The notes beneath the pieces are model-generated. The model did no database searches, was not told the DNA's origin, and was given only the letters and a program-made list of their open reading frames with translations. Below are positions 44,928 through 54,495 of a stretch of DNA of 64,000 nucleotides, piece after piece (position 1 is the stretch's first letter; each line of letters opens with the position of its first letter). A program made the position numbers and the translations under genes. The stretch is from contig NZ_CP025803.1 of assembly GCF_003352065.1 (NCBI RefSeq), positions 3,017,574-3,081,573 on the forward strand, written 5' to 3'. The DNA is from Sulfitobacter sp. SK011 (GTDB taxonomy: Bacteria > Pseudomonadota > Alphaproteobacteria > Rhodobacterales > Rhodobacteraceae).

Positions 44928-45812
44928 ATGGCAAAGCGTTTCGGAGGCAAGTACAGCCCGGACGACAGCGACACGCCTCAAACCCAGCATGGTGATCGGG
45001 TGGTGGTTGACCCGGTTGGCGGACGTGCAAACGTGATGTTCATCCCGCCTGTTGTGCTGTTTGCAACCACATTGGGCAGCGGGGCACAAAGCCTCGCGTT
45101 TGGATTGGTTGGCGCAGGAACCCTGACATTGGGCGCATGGCTGCTGCGCGAAGGGCTGCGTGCCGAAGCGGCCTATGCAGCGCGCAAGGTGGCCCGCCGA
45201 CCCGCGGTCCCCCGCAAGATTCTGGCAGGAATTGCAACCGGGCTGGGTGCCGGTCTGGCCGTAATCGCCCACCTGAATGTGGCAAGCGATGTGGTTGCCG
45301 CAGTGCTTTACGGACTTTGCGCCATGGGTCTGCATTTCGCCGCTTTTGGGATTGATCCGCTCAAATCCAAGGGCATGGAAGGCATCGACACCTTTCAGCA
45401 AGACCGCGTGGCACGTGTTGTGGATGAGGCCGAAAAACATTTGGCGGGCATGACCGACGCCATCAAACGCGCCGGTGATCGCAAAGCAGAAGCCCGGTTG
45501 GCGCGCTTTCAGGCCACCGCCCGCAATCTGATCCGCACCGTCGAAGAAGACCCGCGCGACCTGACTGCCGCGCGTAAATATCTGTCGGTGTACCTGCGTG
45601 GTGCCCGCGACGCGACGGCAAAGTTTGCAGACATTTATGCGCGCACCGGCGATCCGCAGGCGCGCATTGATTACATGGCATTGCTGGATGATCTCGATCA
45701 CAACTTTGCCGCCCGAAACCAAAAATCTCTGCTGGATGATCGCAGCGATCTGACGGTCGAAATTGATGTGCTGCGCGAGCGGCTTTCCCGAGAAGGGGTG
45801 CGTTTGGAATGA
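44928..45812 (+). CDS. XpaC-family protein
   Basis: The 294-residue protein has a short N-terminal cytosolic part, four hydrophobic stretches (within residues about 30-140, for example VMFIPPVVLFATTLGSG and LAGIATGLGAGLAVIAHL) and a long helical cytosolic part with TFQQDRVARVVDEAEKHLAG. It belongs to the XpaC family (named after a B. subtilis protein linked to 5-bromo-4-chloroindolyl phosphate hydrolysis), almost always next to telA. It leads the TelA gene here (39-base gap). The role is envelope-related but undefined. Confidence 0.8.
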   Translation: MAKRFGGKYSPDDSDTPQTQHGDRVVVDPVGGRANVMFIPPVVLFATTLGSGAQSLAFGLVGAGTLTLGAWLLREGLRAEAAYAARKVARRPAVPRKILAGIATGLGAGLAVIAHLNVASDVVAAVLYGLCAMGLHFAAFGIDPLKSKGMEGIDTFQQDRVARVVDEAEKHLAGMTDAIKRAGDRKAEARLARFQATARNLIRTVEEDPRDLTAARKYLSVYLRGARDATAKFADIYARTGDPQARIDYMALLDDLDHNFAARNQKSLLDDRSDLTVEIDVLRERLSREGVRLE

Positions 45813-45851
45813 CACGCCGCCTTCACCCAAAACTTTAAGGAACCAGAGTAT

Positions 45852-47048
45852 ATGTCTGAAACTGTAAGAGAAAAAGCGGCCCAGTCCCTCGCCTTGGTCG
45901 AAGAGGTTACCGCCGTTATCCTGCCAGAACCGATGGATGCAAATGCTGTCGTTTCCCTGCAAGATGCCGACAAGCCACTCAGCGCCGAGATCAAGCGCCG
46001 CATGGGCGAGATCGACATGGAAGACACCCAGTCCATCGTCTCATTCGGTTCTGCCGCGCAGGCCGAACTGCAAGAGATTTCGCAAGCCATGTTGCAGGAT
46101 GTGCGCAACAAGGATGTCGGCCCCGCCGGTGACAGCCTGCGCAGCATCGTCAGCACGATCCGTGGCTTTTCGGTCTCTGAACTCGATGTACGCCGCAAGC
46201 GCAGCTGGTGGGAAAAGCTGTTGGGCAAAGCCGCGCCTTTTGCCCAATTCACCGCCAAGTTTGAAAAGGTGCAGGGCCAGATTGACCGCATCACCGACAA
46301 TCTGCTGGGCCACGAACACACGCTGCTCAAAGACATCAAGTCACTTGATATGCTCTATGAAAAGACCCTGCAGTTCTACGATGAACTTGCACTTTACATC
46401 GCGGCCGGTGAGGCAAAGTTGGCGGAACTGGACACCAAGACCATCCCCGCCAAGGAAAAAACTGTCGCCAAGGCCAAAGAGGCCGATCAGGTGATGGTGG
46501 CACAGGAATTGCGCGACATCCGCGCCGCACGCGACGATCTGGAACGTCGGGTGCATGATCTGAAACTGACCCGTCAGGTGACCATGCAATCGCTGCCGTC
46601 GATCCGGTTGGTGCAGGAAAACGACAAATCGCTGGTGACCAAGATCAACTCGACACTGGTGAACACCGTGCCGTTGTGGGAAACGCAACTGGCACAGGCC
46701 GTGACCATCCAACGTTCCGCCGAAGCTGCTTCAGCGGTCCGCGAAGCCAACGATCTGACCAATGAGCTTTTGACCTCAAACGCCAAGAACCTGCGTGAAA
46801 GCAACAAGATGATCCGTGAGGAAATGGAACGCGGCGTGTTCGACATTGAAGCCGTCAAACAGGCAAACGCCGATCTGATTGGCACCATTGAGGAATCGCT
46901 GCAGATCGCAGACGAAGGCAAGGCAAAGCGCGCCGCCGCCGAGAAGGACCTCAAGGAAATGGAGGCAAAACTGCGTGATACGCTTGCCTCTGCCAAGGCC
47001 AAAAAGACCGGTCTGGGCGACACCGCGTCCGGCGCGGTGCCAAGCTAA
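45852..47048 (+). CDS. TelA-family toxic-anion resistance protein
   Basis: The 398 residues are mostly helical and acidic, with the TelA core GHEHTLLKDIKSLDMLYEKT, HDLKLTRQVTMQSLPSIRLV and TTELLTSNAKN-like segments (actual LTNELLTSNAKNLRESNKMI). TelA proteins were found by tellurite resistance and occur with XpaC and in phage-type stress clusters; they are cytosolic and membrane-associated. It is the second large gene of the cluster. Confidence 0.9.
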   Translation: MSETVREKAAQSLALVEEVTAVILPEPMDANAVVSLQDADKPLSAEIKRRMGEIDMEDTQSIVSFGSAAQAELQEISQAMLQDVRNKDVGPAGDSLRSIVSTIRGFSVSELDVRRKRSWWEKLLGKAAPFAQFTAKFEKVQGQIDRITDNLLGHEHTLLKDIKSLDMLYEKTLQFYDELALYIAAGEAKLAELDTKTIPAKEKTVAKAKEADQVMVAQELRDIRAARDDLERRVHDLKLTRQVTMQSLPSIRLVQENDKSLVTKINSTLVNTVPLWETQLAQAVTIQRSAEAASAVREANDLTNELLTSNAKNLRESNKMIREEMERGVFDIEAVKQANADLIGTIEESLQIADEGKAKRAAAEKDLKEMEAKLRDTLASAKAKKTGLGDTASGAVPS

Positions 47049-47052
47049 CCCA

Positions 47053-48012
47053 ATGGTGTCACCGGTTCGAAACAGAATGGCGCGATGGGGCGCGGGGGCC
47101 GTGTTGGTCGCCGCCCTTTTCGGCTGTGATGCGGTCCTGGTGGCACCCCCCACCAAACCACCGGCACGGCCAGCTAACGTGGCCCTGCCCGCGCCGGTCG
47201 TGGCACAGCCAACATCAGAGAAAAGCGCCGCTTTGCGCAGTTACCTCGCGCAAGTTCAACGCGCACAACTGGCCCAGGGGCTGCTGCGTCGGGATGGCGG
47301 CGGGGTGGATACGCCATTTACCGCCGATGTGCTGGCGCGCAACTTTGAACAGATCGCGTTCTACAACGAATATGATGGCAACTTTACGGGCCGTGGCGGG
47401 GCCAGCCCGCTGCGCCGCTGGGCAGCACCCGTGCGCATGGAAGTGATCTTTGGCGCAGGCGTGCCCCCCTCACAACGCGCCAGTGACACCGCAGATGTGA
47501 AGAGTTACGCAGCCCGGCTGGGCCGTGTCACCGGACACCCCGTCTCGACCTCTGGCAAGCCGAATTTTCTGGTCATCATCGCATCAGAGGATGACCGCGC
47601 CGCAACCTTGGCGCAGGCCGCCACGCGGGTGCCGGGCATCTCGGCCAGCTCACTCAATGCCATGCGCGACATCCGCCGCGACACCTATTGCGCGGTTGCC
47701 GCCTATGCTTCGGGACCCAATGCCAACACCTATACCGCTGCCGTGGCGGTAATTCGTGCCGAAAACCCCGATCTGCTGCGCCTCTCGTGTATCCACGAAG
47801 AACTGGCGCAGGGCATGGGCCTTGCCAACGACAGCCCCGGCGCGCGCCCGTCAATCTTTAACGACGACGACGAATTCGCGTTGCTCACCGACCACGATGA
47901 ACTGCTGCTCAAGATGCTTTATGACCCGCGGTTGCGCATCGGCATGAACGCAAAAGAGGCCACGCCAATCACCCGCATCATCGCGCGTGAGTTGACGGGC
48001 GGCCCGCTTTGA
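47053..48012 (+). CDS. DUF2927-family lipoprotein
   Basis: The 319-residue product starts MVSPVRNRMARWGAGAVLVA and has a lipoprotein-like site ALFGC (Cys25), then a mature part with FEQIAFYNEYDGNFTGRGGA, the YCAVAAYASGPNANTYTAAV segment with a Cys, and the conserved LSCIHEELAQGMGLANDSPG with an HEE motif as in zinc metallopeptidases. This is the DUF2927 pattern, perhaps a metallopeptidase. It is encoded 4 bases after telA, so it is part of the operon. Confidence 0.8.
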   Translation: MVSPVRNRMARWGAGAVLVAALFGCDAVLVAPPTKPPARPANVALPAPVVAQPTSEKSAALRSYLAQVQRAQLAQGLLRRDGGGVDTPFTADVLARNFEQIAFYNEYDGNFTGRGGASPLRRWAAPVRMEVIFGAGVPPSQRASDTADVKSYAARLGRVTGHPVSTSGKPNFLVIIASEDDRAATLAQAATRVPGISASSLNAMRDIRRDTYCAVAAYASGPNANTYTAAVAVIRAENPDLLRLSCIHEELAQGMGLANDSPGARPSIFNDDDEFALLTDHDELLLKMLYDPRLRIGMNAKEATPITRIIARELTGGPL

Positions 48013-48049
48013 ACCACGCTGGATATTGACCAAGAAAAGGACCGACCCC

Positions 48050-49165
48050 ATGGGTATTTTCGATTTCCTCTCAGGCGAATTCATTGACGTCATCCACTGG
48101 ACCGACGACACCCGCGACACGATGGTCTGGCGGTTTGAACGCGAAGGTCATGAGATCAAATACGGGGCCAAGCTGACCGTGCGCGAAGGTCAGGCCGCCG
48201 TTTTTGTGCACGAAGGGCAATTGGCCGATGTGTTCACGCCCGGTCTTTACATGCTTGAAACCAACAACATGCCGATCATGACGACCCTGCAACACTGGGA
48301 TCATGGCTTCAAAAGTCCGTTCAAGTCCGAAATCTACTTTATCAACACCACCCGGTTCAATGACCTCAAATGGGGCACCAAGAACCCGATCATCGTGCGC
48401 GACCCTGAATTTGGCCCCGTGCGCCTGCGCGCCTTTGGCACCTACAGCGTCAAGGTGTCAGATCCCGCCAGATTCCTGACCGAAATCGTCGGCACCGACG
48501 GCGAATTCACCATGGATGAGATCAGCTTTCAAATTCGCAATATCATCGTACAGGAATTCTCGCGCACCATCGCACGCGCCCAAATTCCCGTGATGGACAT
48601 GGCCGCCAACACCCGCGAATTGGGCAAGCTGGTCGGCGGCGAAATCGCTGCACAGATCGCCGAATACGGTCTGTCTATGCCGGAGCTTTACATCGAGAAT
48701 ATCTCGCTCCCCCCTGCGGTCGAAGAGGTCATGGACAAGCGATCCTCGATGGGCGTGATTGGCAATCTCAACGAATACATGCAGTTTCAGGCCGCCGAGG
48801 CCCTTGGCCGTGATGGCGGCGGCGCTGCGGCCATTCAGGCGGGTCTGGGTGCCGGTCTGGGCATGCAGATCGGTCACCATGCTGCGACAACCGCTGGCCC
48901 ATGGGGCGCACGCCCTCACGGCGCAAATGCCGCGATTCCCGCGCCACCGCCGCCGCCCGTCGAACACGTCTGGCACATCGCCGTGGATGGCGACACAACA
49001 GGGCCTTTTTCAAAGGCAAGCCTGGGACGCATGGCCGCCGACGGCAGCCTGACGCGCGAAACATTCGTCTGGACCCCCGGTCAGGACGGCTGGCAAAAGG
49101 CCGAAGATGTGGCCGAACTGGCGCAATTGTTCACCGTTCTGCCGCCGCCGCCGCCGGGCGCATGA
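48050..49165 (+). CDS. SPFH-domain protein with C-terminal GYF_2 domain
   Basis: The 371-residue protein begins MGIFDFLSGEFIDVIHWTDD, the start of the YdjI/virion-core-like SPFH family (with RFEREGHEIKYG and IIVQEFSRTIARAQIPVMDM). An Ala/Gly/Pro-rich linker (residues about 258-300) leads to a GYF_2 domain at the C-terminus (EHVWHIAVDGDTTGPFSKAS), ending in Pro-rich LPPPPPGA. SPFH proteins form membrane-bound scaffolds; B. subtilis YdjI acts with PspA and a zinc-ribbon membrane protein, and a zinc-ribbon protein occurs two genes downstream here. Confidence 0.88.
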   Translation: MGIFDFLSGEFIDVIHWTDDTRDTMVWRFEREGHEIKYGAKLTVREGQAAVFVHEGQLADVFTPGLYMLETNNMPIMTTLQHWDHGFKSPFKSEIYFINTTRFNDLKWGTKNPIIVRDPEFGPVRLRAFGTYSVKVSDPARFLTEIVGTDGEFTMDEISFQIRNIIVQEFSRTIARAQIPVMDMAANTRELGKLVGGEIAAQIAEYGLSMPELYIENISLPPAVEEVMDKRSSMGVIGNLNEYMQFQAAEALGRDGGGAAAIQAGLGAGLGMQIGHHAATTAGPWGARPHGANAAIPAPPPPPVEHVWHIAVDGDTTGPFSKASLGRMAADGSLTRETFVWTPGQDGWQKAEDVAELAQLFTVLPPPPPGA

Positions 49166-49367
49166 GCAATCGGCCTTTTGCAGATCTGATGGCAACAGCC
49201 GCGCAATCGTGGGCGCTGTGCCGATGATACCGCCAATTTTTGGCCCGTTCCGGTGTGATCATGCCCTGCCACTGGTGCAGCCAAGGCCCAATCTGGTGGC
49301 CAGCTGAAACTCTGATACTATTGTGGGTGTATGTTCTGACCTGACGAAAACCCAGATTCCAAGACAC

Positions 49368-49925
49368 ATGATGTTTCGCACCCTTGCCCCTTATCTGCCT
49401 AAGCGCCGCACCGCCTTGAAAGTGATGCATTGGTCCATGGTGCCCTTGCTCATCTGGTTCATCCTTGTGACCCCGTCTGATGTGCTGCCCTTTGGCCCGC
49501 GCGCGTTCCAGTTTCATTCGATGCTGGGCCTGCTTTTTGTCACGCTCTGCTTGCTTTGGACCGCCGATTACATGCGCCGCGGTCTGGCAAGCCGACCCGG
49601 CCCGAAATTGCCCCCCTGGGCCCGAAAAGTGCATCAGGGTTTGCACAAGGCGCTGATCTGGGGGCTGTTTGGTGTGGCGCTCACCGGGTTTTTCCTGGGC
49701 CTGACCTCGGCCACTTTACTCAAAGCAGGGGGCATTTTGCCCATCGCGCCACCCTTGGGCCTGAGACACGCCAATGACATCATCGGCACCATTCATATCT
49801 ATGAATTCTATCTGCTCGCGATCCTTGCGATCGCGCATGCCGGTTTTCACATCTGGCGACACATTCAGTTGCGCGACAACGCCTTGCGGATCATGGTGCC
49901 GCGCATTCTGCACGCCTATTTATAA
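49368..49925 (+). CDS. Cytochrome b561-like membrane protein
   Basis: This 185-residue protein has four membrane helices with His residues placed for haem: VMHWSMVPLLIWF, FQFHSMLGLLFVTL, VHQGLHKALIWGLFG and IAHAGFHIWRHIQ. It is of the Ni-hydrogenase/cytochrome b561 type. It carries electrons across or along the membrane. It is in the same direction as the stress cluster, after a 202-base gap. Confidence 0.85.
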   Translation: MMFRTLAPYLPKRRTALKVMHWSMVPLLIWFILVTPSDVLPFGPRAFQFHSMLGLLFVTLCLLWTADYMRRGLASRPGPKLPPWARKVHQGLHKALIWGLFGVALTGFFLGLTSATLLKAGGILPIAPPLGLRHANDIIGTIHIYEFYLLAILAIAHAGFHIWRHIQLRDNALRIMVPRILHAYL

Positions 49926-49999
49926 GACAATCCGCAACCGCTCTGGCACGTCGGCACCATCAGCGCTATGTCTGGTTCAAGCCCTCTGACGGAGCCCCC

Positions 50000-51112
50000 A
50001 TGACCGACACTTTCAACGCCCCTGCCCCCGTCTCAGAACACCGCTTTCCCTGCAACAATTGCGGGTCCGACCTGCGATTTGATCCGCAAGCGGGCGAATT
50101 GACTTGCGATCATTGCGGCAACACCCAAGCCATCGACGGCACTGGCTTTCAGTTTCAGCCCATCAAGGAACTTGATTTTCAAGCCGGGCTGCGCACCGAC
50201 CTGCCGGGCACCGAGATGCAGGAAACCCGCGTCACATCCTGCCCCAACTGCGCTGCACAGGTCGAGTTTGAGGATGGCAAACACGCCACCGAATGCCCGT
50301 TCTGCGCCACGCCCTTGGTTGTCGATACCGGCATCCATCGGCATATCAAGCCGCGCGCTGTCCTGCCCTTTGCGCTGCCCGAAGACGTCGCACGGGACGC
50401 GATGAAAGATTGGCTAGGCAGTCTGTGGTTCGCCCCGAACGGCCTCAAGCAATACGCCCGCAAAGACCGCAAGATGCAGGGCATCTACGTGCCCTACTGG
50501 ACCTATGATGCCGATACCGTTTCCAGCTATCATGGTGAACGCGGCACCGTTTATTACGAAACCCAGACCGTGATGCGCGACGGCAAACGCACCCGCGTTC
50601 AAGTGGCCAAGGTGCGCTGGCGCGCTGCATCGGGACGCGTGGCGCGGTTTTTTGACGATGTGCTGGTGCTCGCCTCAACCTCATTGCCCAAACGCTTTAC
50701 CGACGCGCTGGAACCTTGGGATCTGTCCGCCCTTGAACCCTATGCGCCCGAATACCTCGCGGGGTTTCGCGCCGAAGCCTATGCGGTGTCGCTTCAAGAT
50801 GGCTTTGGACAGGCCCGCCAGCACATGGACAGGGTGATCGAGCGGGATGTGAAATTTGACATTGGCGGCGACCGCCAGCGCATCCACGGCATTGATACGG
50901 CAGTGTCCAACATCACCTTCAAGCACATCCTGCTGCCGGTCTGGCTCGCGGCCTATAAATACCGCGGGAAAACCTATCGTTTTGTCGTAAACGGACGCAC
51001 CGGGCGGGTGCAGGGCGAACGGCCCTATTCCACCATCAAAATCACTTTTGCGGTGATCCTTGGCCTTATTCTGGCTGCGATCATTGGCTATTTCGTGGCG
51101 CAACAACCATGA
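50000..51112 (+). CDS. Double zinc-ribbon protein with C-terminal membrane anchor
   Basis: The 370 residues have two zinc-ribbons at the N-terminus (CNNCGSDL...CDHCGN and CPNCAAQVEF...CPFC), a long middle domain with YVPYWTYDADTVSSYHGERG and FKHILLPVWLAAYKYRGKTY, and a C-terminal membrane helix (FAVILGLILAAIIGYFV). This is the pattern of TFIIB-zinc-ribbon proteins often mis-named as primosomal helicase. It resembles YdjG of Bacillus in layout, a partner of the SPFH protein YdjI. It overlaps the nitroreductase by ATGA. Confidence 0.85.
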   Translation: MTDTFNAPAPVSEHRFPCNNCGSDLRFDPQAGELTCDHCGNTQAIDGTGFQFQPIKELDFQAGLRTDLPGTEMQETRVTSCPNCAAQVEFEDGKHATECPFCATPLVVDTGIHRHIKPRAVLPFALPEDVARDAMKDWLGSLWFAPNGLKQYARKDRKMQGIYVPYWTYDADTVSSYHGERGTVYYETQTVMRDGKRTRVQVAKVRWRAASGRVARFFDDVLVLASTSLPKRFTDALEPWDLSALEPYAPEYLAGFRAEAYAVSLQDGFGQARQHMDRVIERDVKFDIGGDRQRIHGIDTAVSNITFKHILLPVWLAAYKYRGKTYRFVVNGRTGRVQGERPYSTIKITFAVILGLILAAIIGYFVAQQP

Positions 51113-51783
51113 CATCCTACGACACCCTCACCGATATCCTGAAATCGCGCTATTCGTGCCGCGCTTTTCGGCCTGATCCGGTGCCAGATGATGTGATCAC
51201 CCAGATCATCACCGCCGCGCGCCATGTCCCCTCGTGGTGCAATGCCCAACCCTGGCAGGTCACCATCACCAAAGGTGCCGCAACCGAAACATTCCGCGAT
51301 GTCATGATGACAGCCGCCAGCACCGGTAGGCCACCGCAGCCTGACCTTGACTGGCCTTCAAAATATTCCGGGGCCTATGCGGAGCGGCGCCGCACCTGCG
51401 GTTACCAGCTTTACGATGCGGTGGGCATTGAAAAATCCGACCGCGCCGGGCGCATGGCCCAGATGCTGCGCAATTACGCGCTCTTTGATGCGCCCCATGT
51501 CGCGATCATCCATTCCCCGGCAGAGCTTGGCCCCTACGGCGCAATGGACTCCGGCGGCTTTGTCACCGCATTTACCCTGGCCGCAACGGCGCTTGGCGTT
51601 GCCAGCATCCCGCAGGCGGCCATTGCGGGCTACGCGCCGCTGGTCCGCGACCACTTTGACATTGCAGACGACCGGCTGGTCCTCTGCGCCATCTCATTTG
51701 GCTATGCAGACAAGGACGCACCGATCAATCAATTTCGCACCGAACGCGCCGTCCCCGACCAGATCATCGACTGGAAATCCTGA
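51109..51783 (+). CDS. Nitroreductase-family protein
   Basis: This 224-residue FMN-dependent enzyme has the nitroreductase N-terminal [20 protein letters not shown], the [11 protein letters not shown] pattern for FMN binding, and the C-terminal [15 protein letters not shown]. The natural substrate is unknown. It overlaps the zinc-ribbon gene at the start and dtd at the end. Confidence 0.9.
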   Translation: MTSYDTLTDILKSRYSCRAFRPDPVPDDVITQIITAARHVPSWCNAQPWQVTITKGAATETFRDVMMTAASTGRPPQPDLDWPSKYSGAYAERRRTCGYQLYDAVGIEKSDRAGRMAQMLRNYALFDAPHVAIIHSPAELGPYGAMDSGGFVTAFTLAATALGVASIPQAAIAGYAPLVRDHFDIADDRLVLCAISFGYADKDAPINQFRTERAVPDQIIDWKS

Positions 51784-52229
51784 TGCGCGCCCTGTTGCAA
51801 CGGGTCAGCGAGGCCGCCGTTAAAGTCGAAGGCAAAACCATTGGTCACATTGGTCCGGGCCTGCTGATCCTGATCTGCGCCATGCCCGATGATACCGAAG
51901 CCACAGCAGCGGCGCTTGCCCTCAAAATCTCGAAATTGCGGCTATTCAAAGACGATGCAGGCAAGATGAACCTCAGCCTCACCCAGACCGGCGGTGCCGC
52001 ATTGGTGGTCAGTCAATTCACCCTCGCCGCCGATACATCGCGCGGCAATCGTCCGGGATTTTCGGGTGCCGCAAAACCCGAACACGCCAACCACCTGTAT
52101 GAATATTTCACCGCACAACTGGCCGCGCTGAATATCCCGACCCAGACCGGCAAATTTGGTGCCGACATGGCCGTCAGCTTGACCAACGATGGCCCGGTGA
52201 CGCTCTGGCTGGATACGCAAACCCCCTGA
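51783..52229 (+). CDS. dtd: D-aminoacyl-tRNA deacylase
   Basis: Dtd frees tRNA from D-amino acids. The 148 residues begin [20 protein letters not shown] and carry [20 protein letters not shown], which includes the Ser-Gln-Phe-Thr-Leu motif, and the late [15 protein letters not shown] (the GPVT motif). It overlaps the nitroreductase stop by one base (TGATG). Confidence 0.95.
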   Translation: MRALLQRVSEAAVKVEGKTIGHIGPGLLILICAMPDDTEATAAALALKISKLRLFKDDAGKMNLSLTQTGGAALVVSQFTLAADTSRGNRPGFSGAAKPEHANHLYEYFTAQLAALNIPTQTGKFGADMAVSLTNDGPVTLWLDTQTP

Positions 52230-52380
52230 CCTTCACCCTTTTCCAAATACCGGCAGGGGCCAGCACCAAACGCGGACGGGGATATTTCGCAAAACATTCG
52301 ATGGCCCGCCCACAGCCCTTGAATGGCTGCGAAAAGACGATTCAGTTGACAAAATCAGCAACCCGCAAGACCTATAGGCA

Positions 52381-54375
52381 ATGACACAAACCCCAAACGC
52401 CCTGCGCGCCATCACCGAAGAGCCTGATCTGGGCATCACCCTTAGCGACGGCTGCCGGCTGTCCGCCCGTGTCTGGCGTCCCAATGATGCTGACACCGAT
52501 CCTGTCCCCGTGATCCTTGAATATCTGCCCTACCGCAAACGCGACGGGACCTGTGCGCGCGACGCATTGACCCATCCGTGGTTCGCCGAGCGTGGCTATG
52601 CCTGCGTGCGGGTCGACATGCGCGGTAATGGCGACAGTCACGGCGTGATGGAGGACGAATACACCCCGCTCGAACAGGCCGATTGCATCGAGGTGATCAC
52701 ATGGCTGGCCGCCCAGCAATGGTGCAATGGCAATGTCGGCATGATGGGCATTTCCTGGGGCGGTTTTAACGGGCTACAGGTTGCGGCCCATGCGCCTGAG
52801 CCGCTGAAGGCGGTGATCACACTATGCTCCACCGTGGACCGTTTTGCCGATGACATTCATTTCAAGGGCGGCTGTCTGCTTAACGAAAACCTCGGCTGGG
52901 GTGCAACCATGTGGTCCTATTCCAGCCGCGCACCTGACCCTGCATTGCGCGAGGATTGGCGTGAGATGTGGCTGGAGCGGCTGGCCGCAGAACCGTTCCT
53001 GCCCTCACTCTGGCTGCGCCACCAACGGCGCGATGCCTATTGGAAACAGGGGTCGGTGATTGAGGATTACAGCGCCATCAAGGCCAGGGTGCTGGCAATA
53101 GGCGGCTGGGGGGACGCCTATAAGAACGCGGTCCCGCAGTTGGTCGAAGCCTTGCCGGGTGCCAAAGGCATCGTGGGTCCGTGGGTTCATAAATATCCGC
53201 ATTTTGCCATCCCCGAACCGCGCATCGGGTTCCTGCAAGAGGCGCTGCGCTGGTGGGACCGCTGGCTCAAAGGGATCGACACCGGGGTTGAGGATGACCC
53301 CGATTACCGCGCCTATCTCATGGACGGACTGCGCCCCGCCGCATGGTATCTACAACGGCCCGGTCGCTGGATTGCGGAACCAACCGGGGCCACATCTCAT
53401 CTGCAAACCAAGACCTTGCATCTGACCAACGATGGGCTGCGCACCACAACCGGTCAGCTTGACCGCACCGTTGCATCCCCTGCGCACTGCGGCGCGGATG
53501 CGGGCGAATACTGCGCGATTTGGCTTGGCCCCGAACTGCCCGGTGACCAGCGCAGCGATGATGCGCTGTCAACGACGTTCGACAGCGAACCCTTAAGCGC
53601 CGATATGGACATCGTCGGCGCGCCGCGCGTGACGGTTCAGGTTGCGTCAGACCAGCCGCAGGCGCAGATGGCGGTGCGGCTGAACCATATTCACCCCGAC
53701 GGAGCCGCCACCCGCATCACCTACGGCGTCCTGAACCTCAGCCATCGCGACAGCGCGGAAAACCCAAAGCCAATGGCCGCCGGCAAGGTTGAAAACGTCA
53801 CGCTTGATCTTGATCACATCGCCTACCGGGTGCCCGCAGGGCATCGGTTGCGGGTCTCCATTTCTGACGCCTACTGGCCCCTGATCTGGCCTTCGCCTGC
53901 GCCCACCACACTGACCCTGAGTGCCGGTCAGATCGCCTTGCCCCAGCGCCCGACCTCGGGCAGCGACGAATATGCCTTCCCGCCCCCCACCGCCGCTGAT
54001 CCCTGGCAGATTGAGACCTTGCGCCCCCAGAATCACATCAGGCGGCGCGAAACAGATATGACCACAGGTGAGGTTTTATTGGTGATCGAAGACGACTTCG
54101 GCCGCGTGAAAGACCTCGATCACGGGCTGATCAACGGGTCCATCGCGCGCGAACGCTGGACCATCCATCCAGATGATCCGCTTTCAGCGCGCGGCACATG
54201 CCACTGGACCGAAGAACTGCAGCGCGGAGATATCGTTTTGCGCACAGAAACACACTGCACGATGTCATCAGATGCGGCAGATTTCCATCTGACCGCAAGG
54301 CTGGAAGCCTACGAAGGTGACACATTGGTATATCACCGCGATATCACTGACAGCGTGAAAAGGGACTGCATGTAA
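52381..54375 (+). CDS. CocE/NonD-family hydrolase
   Basis: The 664-residue protein is an X-Pro dipeptidyl-peptidase-like (S15) alpha/beta hydrolase with the nucleophile motif MGISWGGFNG (Ser), a late His in GPWVHKYPHF, and a C-terminal jelly-roll-type domain. CocE/NonD members hydrolyse acyl esters or amides. The protein has no signal peptide. It lies upstream of the peptide ABC operon in the same direction with a 120-base gap, so it might process the imported substrate. Confidence 0.85.
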   Translation: MTQTPNALRAITEEPDLGITLSDGCRLSARVWRPNDADTDPVPVILEYLPYRKRDGTCARDALTHPWFAERGYACVRVDMRGNGDSHGVMEDEYTPLEQADCIEVITWLAAQQWCNGNVGMMGISWGGFNGLQVAAHAPEPLKAVITLCSTVDRFADDIHFKGGCLLNENLGWGATMWSYSSRAPDPALREDWREMWLERLAAEPFLPSLWLRHQRRDAYWKQGSVIEDYSAIKARVLAIGGWGDAYKNAVPQLVEALPGAKGIVGPWVHKYPHFAIPEPRIGFLQEALRWWDRWLKGIDTGVEDDPDYRAYLMDGLRPAAWYLQRPGRWIAEPTGATSHLQTKTLHLTNDGLRTTTGQLDRTVASPAHCGADAGEYCAIWLGPELPGDQRSDDALSTTFDSEPLSADMDIVGAPRVTVQVASDQPQAQMAVRLNHIHPDGAATRITYGVLNLSHRDSAENPKPMAAGKVENVTLDLDHIAYRVPAGHRLRVSISDAYWPLIWPSPAPTTLTLSAGQIALPQRPTSGSDEYAFPPPTAADPWQIETLRPQNHIRRRETDMTTGEVLLVIEDDFGRVKDLDHGLINGSIARERWTIHPDDPLSARGTCHWTEELQRGDIVLRTETHCTMSSDAADFHLTARLEAYEGDTLVYHRDITDSVKRDCM

Positions 54376-54380
54376 CACAA

Positions 54381-54450
54381 CCATCATGGTCTGATGGCTA
54401 TTAACCCTTGCGACACAAGTCAAAATCGGCAAACTTGACCCATCAGTCAA
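54381..54450. promoter_or_regulatory. Inverted repeats upstream of the ABC operon
   Basis: The 120-base gap between the hydrolase and the ABC operon contains CCATCA (54381-54386) / TGATGG (54392-54397) and TTGAC (54435-54439) / GTCAA (54446-54450). They could be a terminator-type stem without T-run and an operator. No regulator is next to them, so their role is open. Confidence 0.3.
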
Positions 54451-54495
54451 TAAAACGGCGCAACCAAGCGCCATGATTCCAACCGGGAGTATCAC

